A stretch of 64,000 nucleotides of DNA, from NCBI GenBank assembly GCA_905221605.1, contig CAJNDS010002458.1:316501-380500 (forward strand). The letters are read 5' to 3'. Under the pieces are notes generated by a model, which was given only the letters and a program-made list of their open reading frames with translations, was not told the origin of the DNA and ran no database searches. The stretch comes from Symbiodinium natans (Eukaryota > Sar > Dinophyceae > Suessiales > Symbiodiniaceae). A program made the translations under genes and the position numbers. Shown piece by piece: positions 18,025-27,590 of this stretch; the stretch's first letter is position 1, and the number at the start of each line of letters is the position of its first letter.

Positions 18025-18588
18025 ACTTAGGGTTGAGGGTTGAGGGTTGTTTTAGTGTTCAGGGTGCATGGTTCAGGGTTCAGGGTTCAGGGTTCAGGGT
18101 TCAGGGTTTAGGGTTTAGGGTTTAGGGTTTAGGGTCCTTCGACTGCCTGAAACGCCCGAGGAATGCGCAGTGTAGGAGCGCATCCCTGCCGGTAGATGCA
18201 GGCTCAGAGGGGGTAGGGTTTAGGGTTTCGGGTTTAGGATTAGGGTTTTAGGTTTTGGGTTTTGGGTTTAGGGTTTAGGGCTCAGGGCTTAGGGCTTATA
18301 GGGCTTAGGGCTCAGGGACAGGCGCAGCCCGAAGCCAATTGATCATAAGGGTTCCACGGTACCCTGATGTCTAAGGGTATAATTTCATGGTCCCCTTATT
18401 ATGGTCCGTTACCGTCTTTAAGGGGTTCTGATGTATACCCCAAGATTTAGGGTTTAGGGTTTTACGGTCTCTGTCTTAGGAGTTGGGTTCTTTTCGAAAT
18501 ACATTCTATCCCCTCAATCCTAAACTTTAAGTCCTAAAACCCTAAACCTTGAAACCCTAAATCCTAAATCCAAATCCTACACCAAACA

Positions 18589-18777
18589 GTGTCTGGGAAA
18601 GGGGTTCTGACTCTAACACATTCTTCGGCGACAAGGAAGTACTTTTTAGGGATCAACACAAGCTACATACTTATCAGGATCAGCATACAATTTTGCAGGA
18701 AGGATGTAGAAAGCCAGCAATTCAGGATGGAGAGAGGAGGAGAGGGAAGGCTAGAGGCGGAAGAAAGGATTAGCTAG
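18589..18777 (+). CDS. Candidate exon, 62 codons, unknown product
   Basis: A GTG-opened frame reads GKGVLTLTHSSATRKYFLGI, NTSYILIRISIQFCRKDVES, QQFRMERGGEGRLEAEERIS and TAG. The purine-rich end (GGAGAGAGGAGGAG) codes a charged tail. The stop codon overlaps the left end of a family B element (18772-18886). An internal ttttgcag|G at ~18691-18698 is a plausible acceptor, so only the last ~26 codons may be exonic. Confidence 0.33.
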   Translation: MSGKGVLTLTHSSATRKYFLGINTSYILIRISIQFCRKDVESQQFRMERGGEGRLEAEERIS

Positions 18778-18886
18778 GATGCCCAGTAGTGCCCTTATTC
18801 CCTTTTTGGGGGGTTAGGTTCCCTTATAAACCCCTTTAAGCAAAAAAGGGCACCCTTTTTAAGCCTAGGTTACTGGGCAGCCTAGT
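18772..18886. mobile_element. Family B palindrome, complete
   Basis: Ends AGCTAGGATGCCCAGTAGTG and TTACTGGGCAGCCTAGTTAG are inverted. The interior carries TTATTCCCTTTTTGGGG and GCAAAAAAGGGCACCC as a second inverted pair. TTTAGGG units abut the right end. Confidence 0.65.
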
Positions 18887-18904
18887 TAGGGTTTAGGGTT
18901 TAAG

Positions 18905-19081
18905 CAAGAATGGGAGGCAAGGACAACAGGCGCTCGGCAAGGGCTTGGTGGGCGGCCACGCAGGCAAAAAAAAAACCTTCAAGAGCGTCATGCCATCGAG
19001 AGGAAGTTTATGCTTTCGGGTTTGGGGGTTAGGGGGGCAATCCAGCAGCATCATGCTGGCCGTGGAGAGGAGTTGCTTTAA
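18905..19081 (+). CDS. Candidate terminal exon, 58 codons
   Basis: After an AG at 18903-18904 the frame reads QEWEARTTGARQGLGGRPRR, QKKNLQERHAIERKFMLSGL, GVRGAIQQHHAGRGEELL and TAA. Charged, helical composition. The minus strand and another + frame are also open across this stretch, so strand choice is by residue balance. No domain recognised. Confidence 0.38.
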   Translation, partial: QEWEARTTGARQGLGGRPRRQKKNLQERHAIERKFMLSGLGVRGAIQQHHAGRGEELL

Positions 19082-19715
19082 CACTCTGTGAATCGTTCGC
19101 CCTTCATACGAGCATTGCGTTTACAGATTTGAGGGGAAAGCGCCCTCGTGCCCGGGGGGGCGGGGGGGGGGGGCGGGTGTGGACCAGCACATATACGGTA
19201 AACAACCCAGAATATACAATAATTTATACTAAGGATCAGTATTCTAAATTAGCGCATAATCCTTAACTAAGGGGGTTTTGGAAGATCTGGGAAGCTCGCT
19301 TGGGATCCTTCACCCTCCCGGCGTGATAAGGGCTTTAGGGCTTTAATGGGTTGTGGGTCAGCTGTGGGTTTAGGGTGGCTTGGTTGGCCCTTAGGACATT
19401 TGTAATTTTCCCTCCCCCCCTAAACCCTAAACCCTACACCCTAAACCCTAAACCCTAAATCCTCATACTTAAACCCTAAACGCTTTATTGGGTTTAGTGT
19501 TTAGGGTTTAGGGTTTAGGGTTCAGGGCCTGATTAGGGTTTAGGGTTGCGGTTCTTAAGATATAGGGTTAGGGTTTAGGGTTTGATGTGGGTTTCGGGTT
19601 GGGGGTTATAAGGTTTAGGGTTTAGGGTTTAGCCTTCGAAGAGAGAGAGCTTCTTGAATTCATTTCGCGCGACTTGGAGTCACCAGCCGCAACGAAAATA
19701 GCACCTGAACCCTCA

Positions 19716-19827
19716 TTATAGGGTTCTTGAGGGATGGGGGTTCAAGGGGGGTATCCCTAAGGCTCCCTAACCAAAGGTTCCCCAGGCACCTACCCCCCAT
19801 GAGCCCCCGTTCTTTAGAACCCTATAG
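19716..19827. mobile_element. Family D palindrome, complete
   Basis: Ends TTATAGGGTTCTTGAGGG and GTTCTTTAGAACCCTATAG, with inner arms GTTCAAGGGGGGT and ACCTACCCCCCATGAGC. It is one of the least damaged copies of this family. Confidence 0.6.
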
Positions 19828-19834
19828 CCTAACC

Positions 19835-20190
19835 GCCTCACGGTCAACAGTCATTTCTACAGCGTTTTCGAAATAGTAACTGATTATTTTCTGGGATTTC
19901 TACAGCCTTCATTTTAGTATTACTGCCTGTATGTATATATATATATAGAGAGAGAGAGGCATGATGATAATATACTATAAGTTCTGGAGCGACCCTAACA
20001 GACCTAAATTTGTTCATGTACTCACCTCGCTAGCTCCTATGGTAACTGGACCCTATTAGTATGAACCCCCCAGGGGCTTATGAAGATAATAGTGGTTGCC
20101 TCTATTCGTATACTAGTATTACGGCCCAATCTTTTGCTATTAGGATGACGGCCCAATATGTTATTCATTATAGCCGTGCAATAAACCCTA
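19835..20190. other. AT-richer stretch without a supported gene
   Basis: It holds a short (TA)n(GA)n tract at 19935-19959 and a duplicated ACGGCCCAAT motif (20122 and 20148). No convincing frame or palindrome is visible. Confidence 0.5.
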
Positions 20191-20199
20191 AACCCTAAA

Positions 20200-20335
20200 C
20201 CCTAAACCCTTAACATAGTAGCAACAATCATCGTCATAAGGATGTAAGGAATGCCTCAGGAAATCTAATTGGCCGGAACCATGGTCCCTGACGCTTGTTT
20301 CTAGGGATCCGGAGTTCGGGCCCTTGTGCCCTAAA
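20200..20335 (-). CDS. Possible minus-strand exon
   Basis: On the minus strand: GHKGPNSGSLETSVRDHGSG, QLDFLRHSLHPYDDDCCYYV. Flanking codons are array translation. Only residue texture supports it. Confidence 0.25.
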
Positions 20336-20576
20336 ACCCTGAACCCGAAACCCTGAACCCTAAACCCTAAAATCCTAAAATCCCTCAAGCCTAAGCCTAC
20401 ATAGGGGTCATATCACAAGGGACCCAAGCCAAGGGGAGAGCATTGGCATGGTTCCAAGGGCCCTGTCTTCCGGACCCTTTCAAGAAGGTAACGGACCATA
20501 TTAAGAGGCCGTAAACCCTAAACCCTAAACCCTAAAAACCCTAAACCCTAAACCCTAAGGGGCCAACTTCCCCTAG

Positions 20577-20667
20577 ACTGGGAGGTGCGTGGCTGAGCCT
20601 CACGGAACAGCGGCTCGAAGAACTGGCCAACACTTTGGGGGTGACCTTGACGCCCGGCCAAGAGTAG
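20577..20667 (+). CDS. Candidate terminal exon, bracketed island
   Basis: Acceptor cccctag. The frame reads LGGAWLSLTEQRLEELANTL then GVTLTPGQE and TAG. It is a clean helix-turn pattern with GC-rich third positions. Left neighbour is a CCCTAAA array, right neighbour a TTTAGGG array, and the stop codon shares bases with the first TTTAGGG-like unit. No family assigned. Confidence 0.42.
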
Positions 20668-21024
20668 GGTTTAGGGTTTAGGGTGTAGGGTTTAGGGTTT
20701 TAGGGTTTAGGCTTTAGGGTGTAGGGTTTAGGGTTTTAGGGTTTAGGCTTTAGGGTGTAGGGTTTAGGGTCTAGGTTTAGGGTTTAGGGTTTAGGGCTTG
20801 CGGGTAAGCGTTGTCGAGGTTAAGTTTTTGGGTTGGGGTGAGAGCCGGGTGTTAGGGGTTTCAGAGCTTTTAGGTTTAAGGTGTTGTTTTTTTTTTTGTG
20901 TGTGTTTGGGTGTCTGTCTTTTTTTTTTTTTTTTTTTGGGGGGGGGGGGGGGGGGTTGTTTTTATCCATTGCACGACCCCCGTAAACGACAGGTGCTCTA
21001 AATTAGGAGCCTGGTAGTCTGGCA

Positions 21025-21100
21025 GCCCGAAACCCTAAACCCTAAACCCTAAACCCTAAACCCTAAACCCTAAACCCTAAACCCTAAACCCTGAACCCTA
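21025..21100 (-). repeat. CCCTAAA array (~10 units)
   Basis: Perfect heptamers ending in a family C-type palindrome (21101-21215: GATCAGGGAACTTAGCAAG ... CTTACTAAGTGCGCCGATG). Confidence 0.88.
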
Positions 21101-21231
21101 AAGGATCAGGGAACTTAGCAAGTGGGGTCAACAAGGTAACTATACGTGTACTTAATACAACCCCGCCAATCAAGCTAGTTAGAACCCTACTTACTAAGTG
21201 CGCCGATGCTCTAAGTAGATTGTTTTTTCTG

Positions 21232-21342
21232 CTTCACTGGTCCCCAGAGTAGGCCCTTTCTTCCCCTTTCCCTAAACCCTAAGCCCGAAACCCTTGTAAG
21301 CCCCTTTGTGGCAAAAAGGGCACCCTGTTTATTCCTAGGTTG
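21232..21342. mobile_element. Family B element interrupted by array units
   Basis: Left arm CCCCAGAGTAGGCCCTTTC and right arm CCCCTTTGTGGCAAAAAGGG then TTATTCCTAGGTT are in the expected order. The segment that should read TTTTTGGGGTTTAGGTTCCC is replaced by CCCTAAACCCTAAGCCCGAAACCC-type units at 21271-21297. Confidence 0.5.
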
Positions 21343-22240
21343 GAAGCGCCAGGAAAGCGCAGGAAGCCCCCAAAAGGCGCCAAGAGCCACCAAAAGGCTT
21401 CAAAAGCTTCAAAAGGGCCCCTAAAAGAAGGGGGACCACAAGATTTGTCCGTGCCCGCAATGAAAAATGCGATTTTTGAATATTGAAAACGATGGTTTTA
21501 GGCACCCATGCCCGCAATCAAAAATGTTATTTTCTAGTACTGAAATCGATGGTTTTGGGCACCCCTCCATTTCACCCGAAAAGGACCAGGAAAGCCCCAG
21601 GAAGCCCCCAAATCAGAAAGGGCCTCTACGGGCCCTGACGTGCCGAAGGCCCGAAAAGGGCCGAGTACCCCGAACCCCAGCTTTTTCCCTAACACCGCAA
21701 AACCCTGCGAAGGCCTTCAAGCAAATAAAGGGCCTCTACGGGCCCTAACGTGCCGAAGGCCCGAAAAGGGCCGAGGCTACCCCGAACCCCAGCTTAAACC
21801 CTAGCGATTGAAATACTCATTGGCGAAAAAAACTAATAGGTTCCCCGACCTTCAAATGAATAAAGCCTCTACGGCCCCTGACATGCCGAAGGTCCGAACA
21901 GGGCGAGAGACCCCAAGAGCCACCAAAAGGCTTCAAAAGGCCCCCTAAAAGAAGGGGGACGCCAGGATGCCCGTACCCGCAATGAAAAATGCGATTTTTT
22001 GGTACTGACATCGATGGTTTTGGGCACCCCTTCATTTTACACCGGAAAGGCCAGGAAAGCCCCCAGGAAGCTCCCAAAAGGCCCCGAGAGCCACCAAAAG
22101 GCTTGAGGCCCTTAAAGACGGGGAATCCAGGAGCAGGCACAAAGGGTTTCCCTCCTTCAAATAAATAAGGGCCTCTACGGGCCCTGACACGCCGAAGGCC
22201 CGAAAAGGGCCGAGGCTACCCCCAACCCCAGCTTAAACCC
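21343..22240. repeat. GC-rich higher-order repeat region
   Basis: Two blocks alternate. Block P has AAGAGCCACCAAAAGGCTTC, CTAAAAGAAGGGGGAC, CCCGCAATGAAAAATGCGAT and GATGGTTTTGGGCACCC; copies start near 21347 and 21904, with partial ones at 21511 and 22040. Block Q has GGGCCTCTACGGGCCCTGAC, GCCGAAGGCCCGAAAAGGGC, and ACCCCGAACCCCAGC; copies are at 21613, 21722, 21853 and 22158. Frames run through several hundred bases but change between copies. I therefore treat it as a complex tandem repeat rather than a gene. Confidence 0.7.
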
Positions 22241-22476
22241 TAACAGCGCAACTTTAAAAACATCAAACCAAGCATCAGGGCACAAGAAAATAAATTCCAT
22301 CAACCCTAAACCCTCATAGAGTATAGTTTGGGTGGCCGGGGTGGGTTGACGGCCAACGCGAGCGCGCGGCCCGGGCGTTTCACACCCGAGCGCGCGCCCT
22401 CCCCTGACACACCCTAAACCCTGAACCCTAAACCCTAAACCATTCAAGCAAGTATATAGCTTCTGCATCTTTGCAG

Positions 22477-22571
22477 TCGTAGCAGCTATGGTATGCCTGA
22501 AGTTGTATGGGGAGCCCCAGTCAAATGTCTGGGAAGACTCCTTCGTTAAAGTAGGGGCTGTAGTGGAGTAG
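22477..22571 (+). CDS. Candidate terminal exon with a strong acceptor
   Basis: A pyrimidine-rich acceptor (ttctgcatctttgcag) precedes the frame. It reads VAAMVCLKLYGEPQSNVWED then SFVKVGAVVE and TAG. Mixed composition and a good 3' splice signal make it one of the better small exons. No family assigned. Confidence 0.45.
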
Positions 22572-22631
22572 ACCACCAGCCTTCAGAAACCCTCTACCCA
22601 TATTCGCCCTTAAACCAGGCTTTGGCATTTA

Positions 22632-22780
22632 CCCCCCCCCCCCCCCCCCCCCCCCCCCCCGCCCCCGCCCCCCCCCACAAACCCCCCCCCACCCCCCCCA
22701 CCCCCCCCACCCCCCCCACCCTCCCCACCCCCCCCACCCCCCCCACCCCACCCCCCCCCCCACCCCCCCAAGCCGACCTA
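22632..22780. repeat. C-rich tract (poly-C, CCCCCCCA units)
   Basis: About 30 uninterrupted C, then (CCCCCCCCA)n-type units. Frames are Gly/Pro/Val runs and not genes. The G strand could form G-quadruplexes. Confidence 0.95.
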
Positions 22781-23095
22781 CCCCTACCTCCCACCTGAAC
22801 ACCCTCCAAACCCCGAGCAAACAGAGACTCAAACAACGCTGAACGCTGAGCTTAGGTGGGTGGGTGGGGTGGGGGGCGGCCTTCGTGTAGGCCTTGCACC
22901 AAACCCTAAACCCAGTACAGGATCCCAGAAGTACTAGACTCCTAAGCTTAAACTGTTCTCAGGCGAAAATTAGGGAATTAATTATTCGCTTTACATCCCT
23001 CTATGTGACCCTTACCCTAAACCCCTAAACCCCTAGTTACACCCGAAACCTTTTAAAGGGTTTCTATTGCCTAAGCCCCTAACCCCAATTCAACC

Positions 23096-23296
23096 TTGAC
23101 CCCATATTGGGTACCCAATTCATTCCCTGTGGAGGACCACGAAGATAGCTTGGTAGCCCAGTGGTGCCTTTTTGCCCTTTTTGCGTTTCGGGTTTATGCG
23201 ACGGATCTTGCAGACGACCCTGAAGCATCTACTTGGGGATCTTTTACAAGGGAGGAACGACGAATCTGGGAAGTTACAACATGGCTCGCCCTTTAG
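23096..23296 (+). CDS. Candidate exon, 66 codons, with embedded family B fragment
   Basis: The frame reads TPYWVPNSFPVEDHEDSLVA, QWCLFALFAFRVYATDLADD, PEASTWGSFTREERRIWEVT, TWLAL and TAG. The middle bases (23150-23186) match the family B left arm (GTAGCCCAGTGGTGCCTTTT), so a mobile fragment supplies part of the frame (AQWCLFALFAF). The acidic second half looks genuine. The minus strand is also open. No family recognised. Confidence 0.4.
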   Translation: MTPYWVPNSFPVEDHEDSLVAQWCLFALFAFRVYATDLADDPEASTWGSFTREERRIWEVTTWLAL

Positions 23297-23334
23297 GATA
23301 TTGAGGGTTGTTCTAAACTTGTTGATGGGCTGCA

Positions 23335-23402
23335 CCCTAAACCCTAAACCCTAAACCCTAAACCCTAAACCCTAAACCCTAAACCCTAAACCCTAAACCC
23401 TA
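23335..23402 (-). repeat. CCCTAAA array (~9 units)
   Basis: Perfect heptamers forming the left bracket of island 23403-23516. Confidence 0.92.
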
Positions 23403-23410
23403 AGCCACAG

Positions 23411-23492
23411 GAAGATGGAGGGCCGGCACGTGGTCATCCATGGCTTGGCGGAGGTGGTTTCGTTAGCCCAGGTGCCCGGGGCACGAAGTTGA
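23411..23492 (+). CDS. Candidate terminal exon, bracketed island
   Basis: Acceptor ccacag|G. The frame reads KMEGRHVVIHGLAEVVSLAQ then VPGARS and TGA. GC-rich third positions. It is held between CCCTAAA (left) and TTTAGGG (right) arrays. No family. Confidence 0.38.
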
Positions 23493-23516
23493 GCGTGTCT
23501 TTCCAGTCCTCCCAGG

Positions 23517-23637
23517 GTTTAGGGTTTAGGGTTTAGGGTTTAGGGTTTAGGGTTTAGGGTTTAGGGTTTAGGGTTTAGGGTTTAGGGTTTAGGGTTTAGG
23601 GTTTAGGGTTTAGGGTTTAGGGTTTAGGGTTTAGGGT
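23517..23637 (+). repeat. TTTAGGG array (~17 units)
   Basis: Perfect heptamers, right bracket of the island at 23403-23516. Confidence 0.93.
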
Positions 23638-24007
23638 GAGCCTTGCACCCTAGCCCACAGCACAGCGAACTTGCTCCTTCCGGGTGCGAGGCGTAGCTTG
23701 CGCCCGTTTCCTTAAATTGGCAGATGCCCCAAAGCGTTAGGGTTTTAGGGTTTTGGGTTTAGGTTTAAGGTTTAGAAGGTCTAGGGTTTATAGGTTTAGG
23801 GGTTAAGGTTTAGAAGAGTTAGGGTTTAGGGTTCGTGGTCTAGGGTTTTGACGGCGCTGTCTCTTGGTTCTTGAGGAAGTGCGTTGCCGGGCATAACGGT
23901 TGTGGGCGTCTCATGTCCTATGTGACTAAATGATGCTGTACCTATGTAACATCCATCCATTAGGGTTTAGGGTTTAGGGTTTAGGGTTTAGGGTTTAGGG
24001 TTTAGGG

Positions 24008-24124
24008 TTAGCTTATTCTCGACCCTGGGCCCAAAGCACATCTGAGTGTGAAGGGTCACTTCCGTTGTTTGGTGTTGAGTTGACAGCCTCATCCCAAAGC
24101 CCAAACCGTAATCCGCAACCCTAA
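24008..24124 (+). CDS. Candidate exon, ~38 codons
   Basis: It follows a TTTAGGG array directly. The frame reads LAYSRPWAQSTSECEGSLPL, FGVELTASSQSPNRNPQP and TAA at a C-strand unit. No family; mixed composition. Confidence 0.33.
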   Translation, partial: LAYSRPWAQSTSECEGSLPLFGVELTASSQSPNRNPQP

Positions 24125-24262
24125 ACCCTAGATCCCTAAACTCTAACCTCCCCACTCTCCCCGCGCGCCCCCGTCCAATTCGCCTAACAGTAGGCAGGAA
24201 GCAGGCTCAGGTATGGCATCATGGATGTTGGCTTAATTAGGCGTTTAGCGTGTAGGGTTTAG

Positions 24263-24360
24263 GGGAATCCCAACACCCTGAACCACTACCCAGCAATGTT
24301 CTACAGGCTGTCTCGATGAAATCCTGTGCTGCTCAACGGTCGGCTGAGCACCCTTCATAA
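24263..24360 (+). CDS. Candidate terminal exon
   Basis: Acceptor tttag|GGG. The frame reads GESQHPEPLPSNVLQAVSMK then SCAAQRSAEHPS and TAA. No family recognised. Confidence 0.33.
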
Positions 24361-24696
24361 ACCCTACATCCTGAACCCTAGACCTGAAAACGCGGAACAA
24401 AGCCGGGCTTCAGGTTTAGGACGAACTGCGCCCGCTTTGCTTTTGAATCCCTTGTGAAACCCATGAACTACTATTTGCTTAAGAACCCCACATGAAATTA
24501 AACAAACAAATATGCATTCTTCCGTATAAGGATAATTCAGGGATTACCATTTTTTCTATTTCTAGGGGTTCTTCTGCGAATAGTAGACTAAATATTCCAG
24601 GCTAGGCCTCAAACCCTAAACCCGAAAGGGTTTGGGGTTCATGGCTTGGGGGCCAAAGCCCTTGAACCTAGAAATCCTAAGCCTCTCCTCTACCAG

Positions 24697-24802
24697 ACAC
24701 CGATACACTAGCATGCCCAGCAACACATTGATCTATCCGTTCAAAAACAGCCCTTGTCATCCTTGCGTTGCTGGCGAACCCACTGAGGGGCTTAATTCCT
24801 AG
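24697..24802 (+). CDS. Candidate terminal exon with a polypyrimidine acceptor
   Basis: The acceptor cctctcctctaccag is one of the best in the window. The frame reads HRYTSMPSNTLIYPFKNSPC then HPCVAGEPTEGLNS and TAG. It contains Cx2C spaced over CHPC. No family recognised. Confidence 0.45.
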
Positions 24803-24945
24803 CTCTCGTAAACAGAAGTTACCCCGATTTCCCTAACCCTAAACCCTCGGAAGTTAAATCACAAACCCTAAGCCCTGCCCTAAACCCTACAAACACACTA
24901 GCCCTAAACCCTAAACCCTAAACCCTAAACCCTAAACCCTAAACC

Positions 24946-25053
24946 CTCTAGACCCAGAAGTCTTGACAGCCCACAATCGAGGCCGAGATGGGGCGTTTTC
25001 TTGCTCAACCAGATGAGATCCTTGGGCCGAGCTTGGGTCATGTTGAAACCCTG
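24946..25053 (-). CDS. Candidate minus-strand exon, bracketed island
   Basis: On the minus strand, after ctaaacag|GG, it reads FNMTQARPKDLIWLSKKTPH then LGLDCGLSRLLGLE. Mixed, protein-like composition. Bracketed by CCCTAAA on the left and TTTAGGG on the right in + coordinates; that arrangement looks identical from either strand. No family. Confidence 0.38.
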
Positions 25054-25291
25054 TTTAGGGTTTAGGGTTTAGGGTTTAGGGTTTAGGGTTTAGGGTTTAG
25101 GGTTTAGGGTTTAGGGAGTATTAACCCTGAAACCCTAAGCCCCTGAACCCCAAAACCCCGCCAGCCTCTGAGCCCCAAAACCTTGGTATGTTCCCCCCCT
25201 TATACTAACAGTCCTTCATAGGGTTGTGTTGTGTTTTTTTTGTTCTTGCTTGCTTGTGCGTTTCGCGTTGTTTGTTGGTTAATTTGTTCTC

Positions 25292-25378
25292 TGTGTGTGT
25301 GAGTGAGTGAGTGAGTGAGTGTGTGAGTGAGTGAGTGAGTGAGTGAGTCAGTGAGTGAGTGTGTGTGTATGTGTGTGT
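25292..25378. repeat. (TGAG)n / (TG)n microsatellite
   Basis: About 20 tetramers GTGAGTGA with GT interruptions. Frames are Ser/Leu/Thr/His runs. It lies between two family A palindrome pieces (25196-25225 and 25558-25625). Confidence 0.92.
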
Positions 25379-25557
25379 TTCTTCCGTTTGCTTTCGTCCT
25401 TCTGAACCCGGAGCCCCGAACCCCCAAACCCAGCATCCCAAGCACGATACTTGGTTTGGGGTTGGTGCTGTTGACGGGGCTCCGGCTGCCGTTGGAAGTT
25501 GAGGGGTTGGGGGGTTGAGGGGTTGAGGGGTTTAGGGGTTTAGGGGTTTATGTTGGG

Positions 25558-25625
25558 ATGCTCCCCATTATACTAACAGCCCTTAATCGGGGGCACTATA
25601 CTCCCTATGAAGGACTGGTCGTATG
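25558..25625. mobile_element. Family A palindrome, shortened
   Basis: Carries CCCCATTATACTAACAGCCC and its partner CCCTATGAAGGACTGGTCGT. The complete form is seen at 45484-45588 and 59182-59277. Confidence 0.45.
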
Positions 25626-25872
25626 GGTTTAGGGTTCAGGGGTCTAGGGTGTCAGGGTTCAGGGTTTCAGGGTTTCACGGCTTCAGGGAGTTTAGTATTT
25701 AGGGGGATTATAGCGCTTCCAGGTAGGGTTTCAAGGTTTCAGGGATCATGGTTTCGGAGTTTTTGGTTGAGGGTTTAGGGTTTAGGGTTTAAGGTTTAGG
25801 GTTTAGGGTTTAGGGTTTAGGGTTTAGGGTGGTTTCCCTAGTGAAGCCCTAGACCCTAAACCCTAACCCGAA

Positions 25873-25955
25873 GGGTCCATGTGCCTAAATAGGAAATACT
25901 TGGGCCGTAACGTACCTCCTAAATGGGGACTTTGGGGCCCAAGTGTACAAAACCC
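25873..25955. mobile_element. Family P element (GGGTCCATG), left part
   Basis: It starts CCCGAAGGGTCCATGTGCC, has TAAATAGGAAATACTTGGGC and ACTTTGGGGCCCAAGTGTAC, then is cut by a CCCTAAA-type run where the right terminal repeat should be. Copies: 44715-44826, 56573-56734, 58851-58971. Confidence 0.5.
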
Positions 25956-26030
25956 TAAATCCTAAACCCTAAACCCTAATCCCTAAACCCTAAACCCTAT
26001 TCGGTACTGGCACTTCGGGCATCTTCCCAG

Positions 26031-26128
26031 GTACGTTGTGGCCGACCTGACGGCAGCAGCCAGCTCAGCGACAGAGCAGGCAATGCTCCGGGCGGTTATC
26101 ATAAGATCTCACTTGCGCTTTGACCTTA
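26031..26128 (+). CDS. Candidate exon, unknown product
   Basis: Acceptor catcttcccag|G. The frame reads YVVADLTAAASSATEQAMLR then AVIIRSHLRFDL and runs into TTTAGGG (GGGTTTAG donor-like). Alanine-rich helix pattern. Bracketed by CCCTAAA and TTTAGGG. No family. Confidence 0.42.
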
Positions 26129-26220
26129 GGGTTTAGGGTTTAGGGTTTGGGGTGTTGGGTTTGGGGTTTAGGCTTTGCTTGAGGTTCAAACTGGTTATTG
26201 GGGTCGTACACTCCAACCTA

Positions 26221-26572
26221 GAATGAGGCTGAACTCTGTGCAGGATTCGAATTCCCATATGTCCAGTTGTTAGGCCCCATGAACCTTAAGTATATAGGGT
26301 TTTCGGCCACCACCAGCGCCCCTTTGGACATTGGAGCGGTTTCCATCGGATCCCTTCTACCCCCCTCCACCCCACCCCCCCGCCCCCCACCCCGCCCACC
26401 CACCCCCCCCCCCCCCCCCCACCCCCCCTCCCCCCCCACCCCGCCCCCCCCCCACCCCCGCCCCCCACCCACCCCCCCCCACCCCCTCCCACCCCCGCAC
26501 CCCAATCACGGCCGATTAAGAATAATTAGTAATTCAGCTCAATTTTCATTGGGAGGGAGGGCTGGGGGTTAG
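26221..26572 (+). CDS. Candidate exon with a poly-proline tract, ~117 codons
   Basis: One + frame is open from the TAG at 26216-26218 to a stop at 26570-26572. The first part reads NEAELCAGFEFPYVQLLGPM, NLKYIGFSATTSAPLDIGAV and SIGSLLPPST, then a Pro/His-rich tract from CCCCACC repeats, then NHGRLRIISNSAQFSLGGRA. The first ~45 residues look like folded protein; the proline tract is low complexity and opposite frames give Gly runs. An acceptor gtgcag|G occurs at ~26238-26244. No family identified. Confidence 0.42.
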
Positions 26573-26637
26573 GGATTCCTCTGAGGTTGGAGAGCGTTTC
26601 ACCTTTACACACACTTAAACCCTGCTGGTAATCTTAG

Positions 26638-26710
26638 GTACGCCAGACCCATGTTGCTTGTTGGGCTCAACGTTTTCCTGAAATCCGAGAAGCCTAAGTC
26701 CGCTCGATAA
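26638..26710 (+). CDS. Candidate terminal exon
   Basis: Acceptor taatcttag|G. The frame reads RYARPMLLVGLNVFLKSEKP then KSAR and TAA. Basic C-terminus. No family. Confidence 0.38.
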
Positions 26711-26820
26711 GCCCAAACCCTGAACCCTAAGCCCTATGTTCTAAACCATATACCACTTACTCGATATCCTGACCTTCCTTGAGGTATTTTAGGGGGTTTG
26801 GCCACTTTGCTTTCGGGTGC

Positions 26821-27012
26821 GTTTACAAGGAGGGGGCCGGTTATAAGAGCCCTAAATTGGGTTATAAGGATCCTAAATTATGAAATAAGTCCCTTAACTA
26901 CAGTTAGTAGAGTAAGGGGGCCACTCCTTGTGACCTATAAGACCCCAGGGGCCCAGACTATCAGTCCTTTAACTACAATTTGTATAGTAAGGGGGCCCCT
27001 CCTTGTATACCT
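26821..27012. mobile_element. Family H palindrome plus a partial second copy
   Basis: 26821-26939 has arms TTACAAGGAGGGGGCCGG and GGGGGCCACTCCTTGTGACC around TTATAAG units. 26966-27012 repeats the right half (CTTTAACTACAATTTG, AGGGGGCCCCTCCTTGTAT). It looks like a tandem or recombined pair. Confidence 0.6.
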
Positions 27013-27109
27013 CGTAAAAAAAGGATGTAGAACCCATGCAAGCTGTAGACATCTTTGAGTCCCAGTGACCAGAACACCCTAAACCCCAAACCCTACACCT
27101 TACACCCTA

Positions 27110-27230
27110 CACCCTAAACCCTAAACCCTAAACCCTAAACCCTAAACCCTAAACCCTAAACCCTAAACCCTAAACCCTAAACCCTAAACCCTAAACCCTA
27201 AACCCTAAACCCTAAACCCTAACCCTAAAC
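27110..27230 (-). repeat. CCCTAAA array (~16 units)
   Basis: Mostly perfect heptamers preceded by CCCTACA variants. Confidence 0.93.
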
Positions 27231-27590
27231 CGAATTCCAAGCCCTACAACGGCAGGTGCTGAATTCACTTGTTCTGCCGCCACCAGTCGAGAGGACAGCT
27301 CACTGGCCGTTTGTTCCTCAACAAATTGCGGACCCCCCGTCAGACACCCCAGAACACTAGAATCTTCATTATCGTTTTGTAGGGTTTTGGGTGTAGGTGT
27401 CCAAGGACCCAGCGTAGGCACTTTTTCCTCTTTTCAGGGTGTAGATTCCCTTGACAAGCCCCGTTCCCTGTTCATTTCTAGCTTATTTTTGGGTCTATTT
27501 CTAGGAATCCCCCAACAAGGGTACCGCGGGCCTCCTATCTACCCCATAAATCCATGCTCCTCCTTGGAGGGTGTAGGGTCTAGGGTTTAG
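27231..27590 (+). CDS. Long open + frame of ~120 codons with embedded family B element
   Basis: The frame is open from the end of a CCCTAAA array through IPSPTTAGAEFTCSAATSRE, DSSLAVCSSTNCGPPVRHPR, TLESSLSF, then across a family B element at 27403-27510 (VDSLDKPRSLFISSLFLGLF) to a TAG. The first ~45 residues, Ser/Thr/Cys-rich, look the most natural. A pyrimidine-rich acceptor ending gttttgtag lies at ~27380, so the two halves may not be one exon. No family recognised. Confidence 0.38.
   Translation, partial: RIPSPTTAGAEFTCSAATSREDSSLAVCSSTNCGPPVRHPRTLESSLSFCRVLGVGVQGPSVGTFSSFQGVDSLDKPRSLFISSLFLGLFLGIPQQGYRGPPIYPINPCSSLEGVGSRV

Noticed and set aside
21211-22140. Several 60-107 codon frames on both strands
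   Set aside because: They fall in the P/Q higher-order repeat and shift phase between copies.
22594-22836. Gly/Val-rich minus frames
   Set aside because: They are translated poly-C and CCCCCCCA tract.
26821-27058. An 86-codon + frame
   Set aside because: It lies wholly in two family H palindromes and their repeated VRGPLLV-like translation.
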